Source: JACCVG01 sp963790245 (lineage in GTDB: Bacteria > Actinomycetota > Thermoleophilia > Solirubrobacterales > Thermoleophilaceae). Taken from it: a DNA stretch of 64,000 nucleotides. The position numbers and the translations under genes were made by a program. The stretch lies in assembly GCA_963790245.1 (NCBI GenBank), contig CAWBNP010000002.1, positions 1,054,001-1,118,000 on the forward strand, written 5' to 3'. Each line of letters begins with the position of its first letter. Positions within the stretch are counted from its first letter, which is position 1. The notes beneath the pieces were generated by a model, which was not told the DNA's origin, searched no databases, and worked only from the letters and a program-made list of their open reading frames with translations. Of this stretch, positions 1 to 10,419 are shown piece after piece.

Positions 1-1552
1 CATCAACGCGGCGCTGAACCCCGAGGACAGCTGGGAGTCACACGCCTTCGACACGGTCAAGGGCTCGGACTACCTCGGCGACCAGGACGCGATCGAGATC
101 ATGTGCCGCGAGGCGCCGGAGGAGATCCTGCGCCTCGAGCACCTCGGCGTGACCTTCCACCGCAACGGCGAGGGCAAGCTCGGGACGCGCGCCTTCGGCG
201 GCGCCTCGGCCGCCCGCACCTACTACGTCGCCGACATCACCGGCCAGGCGATCCTGCACGTGCTCTACGAGCAGATGATGAAGCACTCCGACGAGGTCGA
301 TCGCTACGAGGAGTACTTCACGACCGCGCTCGTCCAGGACGACGACGGCCGTATCGCCGGCTGCGTCGCCCGCAACATGCGCGACGGCACGATGGAGCTG
401 TTCACCGCCAAGAAGGTGATCCTCGCGAGCGGGGGCAACGGCCAGGTCTTCAACCCCACGACCAACGCGCTGATCTGCACCGGCGACGGGATCGCGATGG
501 CCTACCGCGTCGGCGCGTCCCTGATGGACATGGAGATGATCCAGTACCACCCGACGACGCTCGCCGGGCTCGGTCTGCTGATCACCGAGGGCGCGCGCGG
601 CGAGGGCGCCCACCTCTACAACGCGCAGGGCGAGCGGTTCATGGAGAAGTACGCGCCGAACAAGATGGAGCTCGCCTCGCGTGACGTCGTCTCGCGCGCC
701 GAGCAGACCGAGATCAACGAGGGCCGCGGCTTCCCCGACGGCACGGTCGCGCTCGACATCACGGTCGTCCCGCGCAAGCGGATCCAGGAGGCGCTGCGCG
801 AGATCGTGCTCGTCGGCCGCGACTTCGCGAACGTCGACATCACCAAGGAACCGATCCACATCAAGCCGGGCAACCACTACGTGATGGGTGGCATCCGCAC
901 CAACATCGACGGCCAGACTCCGATCGACGGGCCTCTACGCCGCCGGAGAGTGTCGCCTGCGTCTCGGTTCACGGTGGCAACCGGCTCGGTGCGAACTCGC
1001 TGCTCGACACGCTGATCTTCGGCCGCCGCTCCGGCGAGCACGCGGCCGCGGCGGCCAAGGCAGATGGCCATGCCGAAGCCGTCCAAGGCCAAGCTCGCCG
1101 ACGAGCAAGCGGATGATCGCCGAGATCACCGGCCGCGAGACGACCGGCCGGCGTGTCTCCGAGATCAAGGCCGACCTGGGCACGGTGATGGACAAGTACG
1201 TCGGCCGTCTTCCGCGACGACGAGGGCCTCGACGATCGCGCTCGAGCAGGGTGCGCGAGCTCAAGGAGGAGGCCAAGACGGTCGCCACCGACGACAAGGG
1301 CAGCCGTCTTCAACCAGGACGTGCTCGGGGCGCTCGAGCTCGGATTCATGCTCGACAACGCCGAGTGCATCGTGATGGGCGCGATCGAGCGCAAGGAGAG
1401 CCGCGGCGCCCAGTACCGGACCGACTTCCCGGATCGCAACGACGAGGAGTGGATCAAGCACATCAACCTCACGCTGAATGGCGACGGGCCGGAGATCTCC
1501 TACTCGGATGTCGACGATGACCCAGTGGGAGCCGCAGGAGAGGACCTACTAG
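1..1552 (+). CDS. sdhA: Succinate dehydrogenase/fumarate reductase flavoprotein subunit (5' end missing, frameshifted)
   Basis: FAD-binding subunit that oxidises succinate or reduces fumarate. The reading frame enters from the left edge, so the N-terminal FAD-binding part is outside the window. Visible family signatures are the ILASGGNGQVF segment, the YHPTTL motif, the TEGARGEG catalytic stretch, YVMGGI and GLYAAGEC followed by VSVHGGNRLGANSLLDTLIF. The frame is clean to about 929, then is broken by about six or seven one-base indels (near 929, 954, 1062-1105, 1205, 1247, 1303 and 1514) while the protein stays recognisable on both sides of each. Read across them, the C-terminus is MTQWEPQERTY with stop at 1550-1552. 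It is followed by the Fe-S and CCG subunits, which defines a type-E complex. Identity is secure; whether the gene is intact in the organism is not. Confidence 0.9.
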
Positions 1553-1613
1553 CCGATGAAATGTCATAGCCCGGTCAAGCGCCGCGAGGCACGACCCCGG
1601 TGGGGTCTAGCCG

Positions 1614-2740
1614 ATGGCTGACGCTCAGAACTACACGCTCAAGATCCGCCGCTTCGACCCCGAGTCCGGCGAGACCGCCCACTGGCAGGACTTCGACGTC
1701 GACGTGCCGCCCGAGCGCTCGGTGCTCGACGGCATCCTCCAGGCAAGGACCGCACCAGGACGGCTCGATCGGCGGTCCGCTGCTCCTGCCGCGCCGCCAT
1801 CTGCGGCTCCTGCAGCGTGAGGATCAACGGCAAGACCGGCCTGGCCTGCAACACCCGCATCTCCGACGCCGCCGGCGGCCGCCAAGAACGGCGCGATCGT
1901 CGTCGAGCCGATGGGCAACATGCCGGTCATCAAGGACCTGATCGTCGACATGGACGCGGTCCACTGGAAGAAGGTCCAGCGTGTCGTGCCCGTGGCTGCT
2001 GCCCGATGGCGACCCGCCCGAGCGCGAGTACATCGTCCCCGCCGAGTCGATGATCGACATCACGCAGTCGATGGCCTGCATCCAGTGCGGCGCCTGCGTC
2101 GGCGCCTGCCTGTCGCTCGAGGTCGACCCGGAGTTCGTCGGCCCGGCCGCGATGGCGAAGGCCTACCGCTTCGTCGGCGACCCGCGCGACGGCGCGACCG
2201 AGGACCGGCTGACGCGATCTGGCCGAGGACCCGCACGGTCTCTACGACTGCACGCACTGCTTCGCCTGCGTGGAGGTCTGCCCCAAGGACGTCGCCCCGA
2301 TGAACCAGATCATGCGGATGCGCCGTCATGCGACCTGCGGACTACGAGATCAAGGACAACAACAACGGCTACGGGCACGAGAAGGCGTTCGTCGACCTGA
2401 TCGAGAAGTACGGAACGCTGCACGAGGCCCAGCTGCTGCCGCGCTCCTTCGGCGACGGCAGCCTGGTCAAGGGCCAGACCGACCCGAAGGCCGTCAAGCA
2501 GCTCGTCGAGTCGCTGCCGACCGCGATCCGCGGGGTCGACGTCGGGCAAGGTCTCGCCGATCAAGGCGCTGATCCACCACAAGCTGCCCGACCAGAAACA
2601 GGTGCGGAGAATCTTCAAGGAGATCGAGTCCAAGGACGAGCGGCTCGAGCTGAACATGTACATCGTCGGCGAGGTCGGCGGCGGGTCGGACGACGCTGAC
2701 GAGACCGAGCCCGCGATGGGTGAAACGCAAGGCGAAGTGA
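1614..2740 (+). CDS. sdhB: Succinate dehydrogenase/fumarate reductase iron-sulfur subunit (frameshifted as read)
   Basis: Electron-transfer subunit. It starts with an ATG and an N-terminal 2Fe-2S ferredoxin domain (RCSCRAAICGSCSVRING, split by an indel near 1741-1765), followed by a dicluster domain with CIQCGACVGACLS and CTHCFACVEVCPK. A C-terminal extension (DYEIKDNNNGYGHEKAFVD and KALIHHKLPDQKQVRRIF) is the type seen when the partner is an HdrB-like protein rather than a haem membrane anchor. At least six one-base indels break the frame (near 1741, 1880, 1979, 2214, 2329 and 2542). The end is ambiguous: one frame stops at 2738-2740 after KRKAK; another runs to a TGA at 2764-2766 overlapping the next ATG. 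The subunit assignment is firm. Confidence 0.88.
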
Positions 2741-2762
2741 CGGGCGAAACAGGAGGAGAACA

Positions 2763-3672
2763 ATGAAGGTCGCCTACTGGCCCGGCTGCGTCTCGCGCGG
2801 CTTCACCCCCGAGCTGCACGGCTCGATGTGCTCGCGGTCGCCCCAAGCTCGACATCGAGCTGGTCGAGCTGGACCGCGCCAACTGCTGCGGCGCCGGCGT
2901 GATCGCCGAGCACAACCAGGAGCTCGTCGACACGCTCAACGCGCGCACCTTCGCGATGGCCCAGCGGCGTCGAGGGGGCCGATCGGCATGATGAACATCT
3001 GCTCGACCTGCCAGGGCGCGCAGACCGAGTGCAAGGAGCGGCTCGACGCCGACGACGCCTACCGTCGATCACGTCAACACGCACATCGCGCCCGGAGGGT
3101 CTGGCCTACGAGCGCTCCGGCGCCTGGTGGAACAAGAACTTCTCTGGCTGCTGGTCGAGGAAATCGGCCTCGACAAGCTCCGTGAGCGGGTCGTCCGCCC
3201 GCTCGAGGGGCTGCGCGTCGCGCCGTTCTACGGCTGCTACATCGTCCGCCCGACCGAGCGGCTCGGCTACGCACGACCACCCCGAGCGCGACGGCTACCT
3301 CGAGCAGGTGATCGAGGCGGTCGGCGCGACGCCGGTCGAGTACGCCGGCAGCCACAAGTGCTGCGGCTTCCCGGTGATCACGATGAACCGCGAGACCTCG
3401 CTGCGCCAGTCCGGCCGCCACATGGCGGACGCGATCGACGCCGGAGCCGACTGCGTGGTCACGCCCTGTCCGCTCTGCCACCTCAACCTCGACCTCCAGC
3501 AGCCGGACGCCGCCAAGTACGTCGAGCGCGACCTCGGTATGCCGGTCCTGCACTTCCCGCAGCTGATCGGCCTGGCGCTCGGCCTCGAGCCCGAAGGACA
3601 CTCGGCCTCAACAAGCACGTCGTCAAGACCGGCGCTGTTCAGCGCAAGGTCGCCGAGCTCACCGTCGCGTAA
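2763..3672 (+). CDS. sdhE: CCG-domain (HdrB-like) subunit of type-E succinate dehydrogenase (frameshifted as read)
   Basis: Cysteine-rich subunit that replaces the haem membrane anchor in type-E succinate:quinone reductases and in methylmenaquinol:fumarate reductases. It is preceded by a good ribosome site (AGGAGG). Two CCG modules are visible: RANCCGAGVI with NICSTCQGAQTECK in the first half, and AGSHKCCGFPVIT with CPLCHLNLDL in the second. It ends TGAVQRKVAELTVA at 3672. Indels near 2837, 2968, 3065, 3127, 3273 and 3598 break the frame without erasing homology. The CCG cysteines probably bind a non-cubane 4Fe-4S cluster or cofactor for quinone reduction (family knowledge). No cytochrome b subunit is visible next to it. 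Confidence 0.85.
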
Positions 3673-3686
3673 TAAACTCCGCGACG

Positions 3687-4028
3687 ATGGCCGAGCCGAT
3701 GAAGACCGCGCTGGCGACCGGGCTCGACCCGCGACAGAAGATGCCGCGCACGCGCTTCAACGAGTACTTCGTCTTCCTCGCCTCGGCCACCGGCGCCGCA
3801 ATCCAGGTGCCGCTCGTGATGCTCGTTGTCTCACTCGTGATCGGCAAGCTCGACCTGGTCACCTTCCTGGCGATCAGCGTCGCGATCGAGCTGTTCATCA
3901 TCTTCGCGCTCGCGCGGCCGATGATGAAGCCGAAGGAGGCCGTCGGCTGGGCGCTGCTCTGGGCCGCGACGACGGCGGTCTTCGGCTTCTTCTTCTACTA
4001 CCTGGTCATCGACAACCTGATCGCGTAG
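3687..4028 (+). CDS. Small three-helix membrane protein of unknown function
   Basis: A 113-residue protein starting with ATG 14 bases after the CCG subunit ends, so probably co-transcribed with it. The first 25 residues are polar and basic. Three hydrophobic segments follow at about residues 28-50, 55-75 and 87-110. The segment between helices two and three carries a conserved-looking RPMMKPKEAVGWALLW patch. No catalytic motif is visible. Its position suggests a membrane partner for the type-E reductase, which otherwise lacks a membrane anchor, but an unrelated protein is equally possible. It is clean of frameshifts, unlike everything upstream. Confidence 0.6.
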   Translation: MAEPMKTALATGLDPRQKMPRTRFNEYFVFLASATGAAIQVPLVMLVVSLVIGKLDLVTFLAISVAIELFIIFALARPMMKPKEAVGWALLWAATTAVFGFFFYYLVIDNLIA

Positions 4029-4035
4029 GCGTCGC

Positions 4036-5223
4036 GTGGCTCGCCGAGCCGCCTCCCCAGGCGCTCCGCGACGACTGCTCGCGCTCACTTGCGCGGCGGT
4101 CTTCCTCGACACGGTCTTCTTCGCGGCGATCACGCCGCTGCTGCCCGAGTACGTCGAGCAGCTCGGGCTGAGCAAGGGTGCGGCCGGTGGCCTGATCGCC
4201 GCCTATCCGGCCGGCACGCTGCTGATGGCCGTGCCCGCGATCTGGGTCGTCGGCCGGATCGGCGTCAAGCGCACGCTGTTGATCGGGCTGGCGCTGCTCG
4301 GGATGGCGAGCCTCGCGTTTGGCTTTGCCGACTCCCCCGCCACACTGGCGGGGTCGCGGTTCGCTCAGGGGATCAGCGCCGCGCTCTCCTGGGCGGGCGG
4401 CCTGAGCTGGCTCGTCAGCCAGACTCCGGTCGCGCGGCGCGGTGAGACGATCGGCCTCGCGATCGGAGCCGCGCTCGCCGGCGCGCTGATCGGCCCGGCT
4501 CTCGGAGGCGCGGCAGCGGTGTCCTCGACGACGCTCGTCTTCGGAAGCGTCGCCGGGATCACCCTCGTGCTCGTGCTCGTCACGCTGCTGACCCCGGCAC
4601 CGAGCGAGGCGAGCCGCGCTCGGCTCAGCCAGATCCCCACTGTCCTGCGTGATAACCGCGTTCGGCTCGGCCTCTGGATCGTCGCGCTCGACGGGTTGTG
4701 CCTCGGGGCGATCGACACCCTCGCGCCGCTGCAGCTCGACGCCGCCGGCCTGACCGCCGCCGCGATCGCCGGGACCTTCATCGGCGCGGTCGCGATCGAG
4801 ACCACGCTCGCACCGATTGCCGGGCGTCTCAGCGACCGCTGGGGGCCGCTCGGCCCGGTGCGGCTCGCGCTCCCGCTCGCGATTCCGGCGCTGGCGCTGC
4901 TCGGGTGGCCGACCGAGGCGCTCGCGCTGATCGCGCTGATCGTCCTCTGCTCGATCGCCCTCGGCCCGCTCTGGACGCCCGGGACCGTTCTACTCGCCGA
5001 CGGCGCCGAAGCACGCGGCGTCGAGCAGGTGGTCAGCTTCTCGCTCTCCAACGCGACCTGGAGCATCGGCGGGGTGATCGGCGCGAGCACCAGCGGGCTG
5101 CTGGGCGGGCTCGGGGGCGATCCGCTGCCCTACACCCTGCTCGCCGGCCTCTGCGCCGTAACGCTGCTGGCCTGCTGGCGTGGCGCGTCGGCGCGCGAGA
5201 GTGCCCGTGCCGCTGCGGGCTAG
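4036..5223 (+). CDS. Major facilitator superfamily transporter
   Basis: A 395-residue integral membrane protein with about twelve hydrophobic helices in two halves, the usual MFS size. It starts with GTG 8 bases after the previous stop. The helix 2-3 loop contains GRIGVKRTLLIGL, matching the MFS motif A region, and the second half has the related GRLSDRWGPLGPVRL. The helix 4-5 region (AQGISAALSWAGGLSWL) and helix 5 (GAALAGALIGPALGG) resemble drug:H+ antiporter exporters, but no substrate can be read from the sequence. The stop codon overlaps the stop of asd on the other strand, so transcription is convergent. Confidence 0.85.
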   Translation: MARRAASPGAPRRLLALTCAAVFLDTVFFAAITPLLPEYVEQLGLSKGAAGGLIAAYPAGTLLMAVPAIWVVGRIGVKRTLLIGLALLGMASLAFGFADSPATLAGSRFAQGISAALSWAGGLSWLVSQTPVARRGETIGLAIGAALAGALIGPALGGAAAVSSTTLVFGSVAGITLVLVLVTLLTPAPSEASRARLSQIPTVLRDNRVRLGLWIVALDGLCLGAIDTLAPLQLDAAGLTAAAIAGTFIGAVAIETTLAPIAGRLSDRWGPLGPVRLALPLAIPALALLGWPTEALALIALIVLCSIALGPLWTPGTVLLADGAEARGVEQVVSFSLSNATWSIGGVIGASTSGLLGGLGGDPLPYTLLAGLCAVTLLACWRGASARESARAAAG

Positions 5224-6241
5224 CTTCGGGAACCGAGCAGCCCGCGCTCGATCAGCAGCTCGGCGAGCTGGACCGTGTTGGTTGCGGCGCCCTTGCGGAG
5301 GTTGTCGCCGACGACCCACAGGTTGAGCGTCCGCTCGGCCGATTCATCGTTCCGGATCCGGCCGACGAGCACCTCGTCCTGACCCGCGGCGTCGGTCGCA
5401 AGCGGGTAGAGGCCGTCGCCGGGCCGGTCGACGACGACCAGCCCCGGCGCCTCGGAGAGCAGGTCGCGGCACTGCTCGGGGCTCAGCGGCTCACGGGTCT
5501 GGATGTTGACCGACTCCGAATGACCGGTGAACACCGGAACCCGGGCGCAGGTCGCCGACACCGGTAGATCGGGGCGGCCGAGGATCTTGCGGGTCTCGCC
5601 GATCACCTTGCGCTCCTCGGTCGTGTACGGGTCGCCGTCCCTGAAGGTCTCAACCTGGGGAATGACGTTGAACGCGATCCGGTGGGGGTAGATCTCAGGC
5701 GCGGGCGGCTCGTCTTCCTCGAGGACGGCGCGCGTTTGGGAGCGCAGCTCCTCGACGGCCTTCTGGCCGGTGCCGGAGACCGCTTGGTAGGTGGACACGA
5801 CGAGCCGCTCGATCCCGACCGCGCGCTCGATCGGCGCCAGCGCCACCAGCAGCACCATCGCAGTGCAGTTGGGGTTCGCCACGATCCCCCGATGCCCGTC
5901 GAGCGCTTCCGGGTTTACCTCGGCGACCACGAGCGGGACGTCGTCCTCCATCCGCCACTCGGAGGAGTTGTCGACGGCGACCGCGCCCGCGTCACGAAAC
6001 CGCGGCGCCCACTCGCGGCTGATCGAGGAGCCCGCACTGAACAGCGCAAGATCGAAGCCGGAGATCGCCTGCTCGGTGAGTGGCTGGACCGTGAGCGTGT
6101 TCTCGCCGAACGCCAGCTGCCGGCCCGCCGAGCGCTCCGAGGCGAACGCGACCACCTCATCAGCCGGGAAGTTCCGCGCGGCCATCGTCTCGAGCATCGT
6201 CGTCCCCACGGCGCCGGTGGCGCCCACGACCGCGACGCGCA

Positions 6242-6242
<1 letters not shown>
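5220..6242 (-). CDS. asd: Aspartate-semialdehyde dehydrogenase
   Basis: Converts L-aspartyl-4-phosphate to aspartate semialdehyde with NADPH, the second step to lysine, diaminopimelate, threonine and methionine. It has 340 residues, the normal length. The N-terminal Rossmann motif is VGATGAVGTTM. The catalytic cysteine lies in NPNCTAM and the catalytic histidine region in FTGHSESVNI. The start ATG shares one base with the stop of lysC (TGATG), implying translational coupling and equal expression of the first two enzymes of the pathway. It converges on the MFS gene with overlapping stop codons. Confidence 0.96.
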
Positions 6243-7555
<1,313 letters not shown>

Positions 7556-7580
7556 GGACGGCGAAAGATAGCCTCCGGCA

Positions 7581-8837
7581 ATGCTCCCCGACCGTATGCG
7601 AGGGATCCCCCGGACTCGGATCCTCACGATCGGGGCCCTGTTGGCGCTGGCAGCCGTGACGGTGCTCGCCGGTGTCCTGGTCGGCGCCGAGACCCAACCC
7701 ACTCCTGGTCCCGGTTCCCAAGCCGAGGGCGGCGGACGGGGGGCGCGCGAGCCCGGCAAGTCGTCGTTTCTCGCCCAGATGATCCCTCCCCCGGCCGAGG
7801 AGCCAAAACGTCCCGCCGAGAAGCCCAGCAGCGTCGAAGAGCTCGTTGCGCGGCTGCCGCTCGAGCGCAAGATCGCGCAGCTGTTCCTGCTCGGCTTCGA
7901 GGGCGACGACGAGCGCTCACCGCTGTTTGAGGACCTCGAGGATCGCGATATCGGCGCCGTCCTCCTCGCCGAGCGCAACTACCGGCAGCCGAAGCAGATC
8001 GAGCAGCTCACGCGCGCGATCGCGGCGAGCGCCAAAGACGAGCGCCACGTCTCCCCGCTGGTGCTCACCCGCCAGGCGGGCGGAGATGACTCGGCTTTCG
8101 AAGACCTCCCTCCAAAAGTGCCCCCGGCTCGGATCGACTCCGCCGAAGAGGCCGCAGAGATCATGGCGAAGACCGCCAAGGAACTCCAGCGGATCGGCCT
8201 CGACGGCATCCTCGGGCCGACGATCGACATCGGAGCGGTGGGTGGTCCGGTCGGCGAGGCCGCGTTCTCCGACGACCCCGCGCAGGTGGTCCTCTACGCG
8301 CGAGCCGCCGTCGAGGCGGCGGAGAAGGCTGGGATCGTCTCGGCGCCCGGCCGCTTCCCCGGGCTGGGGGCCTCCTCGCAAGACCCCGACCGCGGCCCCG
8401 CGACGGTCGGGCTGGGACTCGATGAGCTGAAGCTCCGCGATCTGCTCCCGTTCGAGGCGGCGATCGAGGCCGGGGCACCGGCGATTCTCGTCGGTCCCGG
8501 CGCTTACGCCAACGACGACTTCGTGACTCCCGCCTCCCAGTCCGAGGATTTGATGACCGGGCTGTTGCGCGACGAACTCGGCTTCGACGGGGTCGCGATC
8601 GCCGAGGACCTCTCCTCCCCGGCGATCACCTCGCTGGGTTCGGTTCCCGACGCGGCGGTCGCGAGCCTGATCGCCGGGGCCGACCTGCTCGAGATCGCTG
8701 GCCCGCGCGGCGATCAGGAAGCCGCCTATATCGCCGTCCTCAATGCGGCCCGCCGGGGCGCGATCACGAGCGAGCGGGTCGACCAGGCGCTGCTCCGCGT
8801 AATGCGGCTCAAGCGGTCCGCAGGACTGGTCAAGTAG
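7581..8837 (+). CDS. Membrane-anchored GH3 (NagZ-like) family protein, catalytic dyad apparently lost
   Basis: A 418-residue protein with an N-terminal signal anchor (residues about 12-35), a proline-rich linker and a glycoside hydrolase family 3 N-terminal barrel (LPLERKIAQLFLLGF to the end). The fold landmarks are present: IGLDGILGPTIDI, GELGFDGVAI-type strand and AGADLLEI. However, the usual KHFPGHG motif reads GRFPGLG at about residues 256-262, so the dyad histidine is missing, and the region expected to hold the nucleophile is AEDLSSPA near residue 340. It may be a binding or regulatory protein instead of a hexosaminidase. A TAGCCT hexamer lies 6 nt before the ATG, which suggests a leaderless transcript divergent from lysC. 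Confidence 0.75.
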   Translation: MLPDRMRGIPRTRILTIGALLALAAVTVLAGVLVGAETQPTPGPGSQAEGGGRGAREPGKSSFLAQMIPPPAEEPKRPAEKPSSVEELVARLPLERKIAQLFLLGFEGDDERSPLFEDLEDRDIGAVLLAERNYRQPKQIEQLTRAIAASAKDERHVSPLVLTRQAGGDDSAFEDLPPKVPPARIDSAEEAAEIMAKTAKELQRIGLDGILGPTIDIGAVGGPVGEAAFSDDPAQVVLYARAAVEAAEKAGIVSAPGRFPGLGASSQDPDRGPATVGLGLDELKLRDLLPFEAAIEAGAPAILVGPGAYANDDFVTPASQSEDLMTGLLRDELGFDGVAIAEDLSSPAITSLGSVPDAAVASLIAGADLLEIAGPRGDQEAAYIAVLNAARRGAITSERVDQALLRVMRLKRSAGLVK

Positions 8838-8902
8838 GGCCCACCGGGGCCATGCGCACGCAACGTTCGGCCCGGCGCGTGAGTTCTCGCGCTAGACCTC
8901 GT

Positions 8903-9502
8903 TTAGGCGGAGGTCCGGCCGCGGAAGGCGCGGCCGAGCGTCATCTCATCGGCGTACTCGAGGTCAGCGCCGACCGGCAACCCGCTCGCCAGCCGCGTGA
9001 CCGTCACGTCCGGTGCCCGCTCGCGAACGCCGTCGGCGATGAACAGCGCCGTCGCCTCTCCAGTGGTCGTCGGGTTGGTAGCGATGACGACCTCGGCCAC
9101 ACCCCCGGCCGCGACGCGCGCGAGCAACTCCTCGATGTGGAGGTCCTCGGGATCCACGCCGTCGATCGGCGAGAGAGCGCCGCCCAGCACGTGATAGCGG
9201 CCGTGGTACTCGTTGGTCCGCTCGACCGGGATCACATCGCTCGGTTCCTCAACCACGCAGATCACATCGCTCTCGCGGCGCGGGTCTTCGCAGATCCGGC
9301 ACTGGGGGCCGACGGCGAGGTTGAAGCAGGTCTCGCAGAGCCCGACGGTCTCCTTGACTTCCTTGATCGCCTCAGCGAGCGCCAAGGCCTCCTCCTCCGA
9401 GGCGCGCAAGAGGTGGAACGCGAGCCGCTGCGCGGTCCGCTGCCCGATTCCGGGCAGCCGCGCGAGCTCGGTGATCAGACGGTTGACGGGCGGGGCAAAC
9501 AC
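8903..9502 (-). CDS. recR: Recombination protein RecR
   Basis: Works with RecF and RecO to load RecA at gapped DNA. It has 199 residues, the normal length. The N-terminal helix-hairpin-helix is LARLPGIGQRTAQRLAFHLL, the zinc finger CETCFNLAVGPQCRIC, and the Toprim domain starts ICVVEEPSDVIPVE and ends with the Walker-B-like ALGRAFRGR-type tail (MTLGRAFRGR). It starts at GTG with a TAAGCT hexamer 8 nt upstream, so it may have its own leaderless promoter even though it lies downstream of dnaX and ybaB. The dnaX-ybaB-recR order is standard, but here a secreted RTX gene separates ybaB from recR. Confidence 0.95.
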   Translation of the reverse strand: MFAPPVNRLITELARLPGIGQRTAQRLAFHLLRASEEEALALAEAIKEVKETVGLCETCFNLAVGPQCRICEDPRRESDVICVVEEPSDVIPVERTNEYHGRYHVLGGALSPIDGVDPEDLHIEELLARVAAGGVAEVVIATNPTTTGEATALFIADGVRERAPDVTVTRLASGLPVGADLEYADEMTLGRAFRGRTSA

Positions 9503-9532
9503 GACCGCCGAGCTTAGAGCCGGGTTCGGCGG

Positions 9533-10072
9533 CTACTCCCGGTCTTCGTTCTCCTTCTCGCATGAGACGAAATCGTTGTCGCCGAGACCGCCTTCACAGT
9601 TGTCCTTCCCGCTGCCGCCGTCGAGCTCGTCATCGCCACGATCGCCTTCGAGCTTGTCGTCGCCCGCCTCGCCGCGCAGATCGTCGTCGTCATCGCCGCC
9701 GATCAGGCGGTCGTCGCCGAGGCCGCCGAGAATCTCGTCCTCGCCGTCCATCCCCTCGAGCTTGTCGTCGCCGCGCTGGCCGTAGACCTCGTCGTCACCG
9801 CCACCGCCCTTGATGTTGTCGTCGCCGTCGGCGCCGCAGATGATGTCGTCGCCGTCCTTGCCGACCACCTTGTCGTCGCCGTCACCGGCGAGGATGACGT
9901 CATCGCCGTTGGTTCCCCTGACGATGTCACCGCCGTTCTTGCCGGACTCGGTGACCTTCTCCCCGGCGCAGCGCTTGTTCTTCGCAGCGCTGACCGTGCC
10001 CGCCAGCGGAAGCGCGCTGACCAGCAGCAGGAGCAGGACCGTCGGGATCGCCTTGAGCCCGGTGCGCCTCAA
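9533..10072 (-). CDS. Secreted RTX-type calcium-binding repeat protein
   Basis: A 179-residue protein with a Sec signal peptide (hydrophobic core about residues 9-28, ending AGTVSAA) and about ten tandem nonapeptide repeats of the GGxGxDxUx type (GTNGDDVILAGDGDDKVVG, GGLGDDRLIGG, GDRGDDELDGG). Such repeats fold as a calcium-loaded parallel beta roll. Four cysteines (after the signal peptide, in repeat 4, and two at the end in DNCEGG and VSCEKE) suggest disulfides outside the cell. Its ATG overlaps the stop of ybaB by 4 bases, so it is coupled to a cytoplasmic DNA-metabolism operon, which is odd. The protein at 34383-34811 has the same design. Confidence 0.85.
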   Translation of the reverse strand: MRRTGLKAIPTVLLLLLVSALPLAGTVSAAKNKRCAGEKVTESGKNGGDIVRGTNGDDVILAGDGDDKVVGKDGDDIICGADGDDNIKGGGGDDEVYGQRGDDKLEGMDGEDEILGGLGDDRLIGGDDDDDLRGEAGDDKLEGDRGDDELDGGSGKDNCEGGLGDNDFVSCEKENEDRE

Positions 10073-10419
10073 AGCCCCAACCCCAGGCCGCCGAGGCCGC
10101 CTGGACCAGCCAATCCCGCAAGTCCACCGCTGGCGGCAGCCATCCGGGTGGCGGCCATTTCCTGGGCGGCCCTGATCGCTTCGTTGACGGCGGCCGTTAC
10201 GAGATCCTGGAGCAGCTCGATGTCCTCGGGGTCGACCGCTTCGGGATCGATCACAAGCTCGCGCAGCTCAAGGGCTCCCGAGATCTTGACCGTCACGGTG
10301 CCCCCGCCCGCGCTTGCCTCCACGACCTGCTCGCGCAACTCCTGCTCGGCTTTGGCGAGGTCGGTCTGCATCTGCTGGACCTGTTTCATCATCTGCGCCA
10401 TGTTCGGCTGCTTGGTCAT
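10069..10419 (-). CDS. ybaB: YbaB/EbfC family nucleoid-associated protein
   Basis: A 116-residue DNA-binding protein of the YbaB/EbfC family, which bends DNA and is found next to dnaX and recR in most bacteria. The N-terminus MAQMMKQVQQMQTDLAKAEQEL forms the family helix, followed by VTVKISGALELRELVIDP and a second helix (LLQDLVTAAVNEAIRAAQE). The tail is glycine- and leucine-rich (GGLAGLAGPGGLGGLGL). The dnaX stop abuts its ATG with no gap, and its own stop overlaps the RTX gene by 4 bases. Confidence 0.94.
   Translation of the reverse strand: MTKQPNMAQMMKQVQQMQTDLAKAEQELREQVVEASAGGGTVTVKISGALELRELVIDPEAVDPEDIELLQDLVTAAVNEAIRAAQEMAATRMAAASGGLAGLAGPGGLGGLGLGL

Noticed and set aside
929..3600. 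True pseudogenes or recoding of the succinate dehydrogenase genes
   Set aside because: Indels are too many and too evenly restored, with protein motifs preserved throughout; local sequence error is simpler, though unproven.
7556..7978. A 140-residue N-terminal extension in frame with aspartate kinase
   Set aside because: It is antisense to the divergent GH3 gene, lacks family similarity and contains arginine/serine-rich shadow sequence; the kinase homology begins at about 7510-7555.
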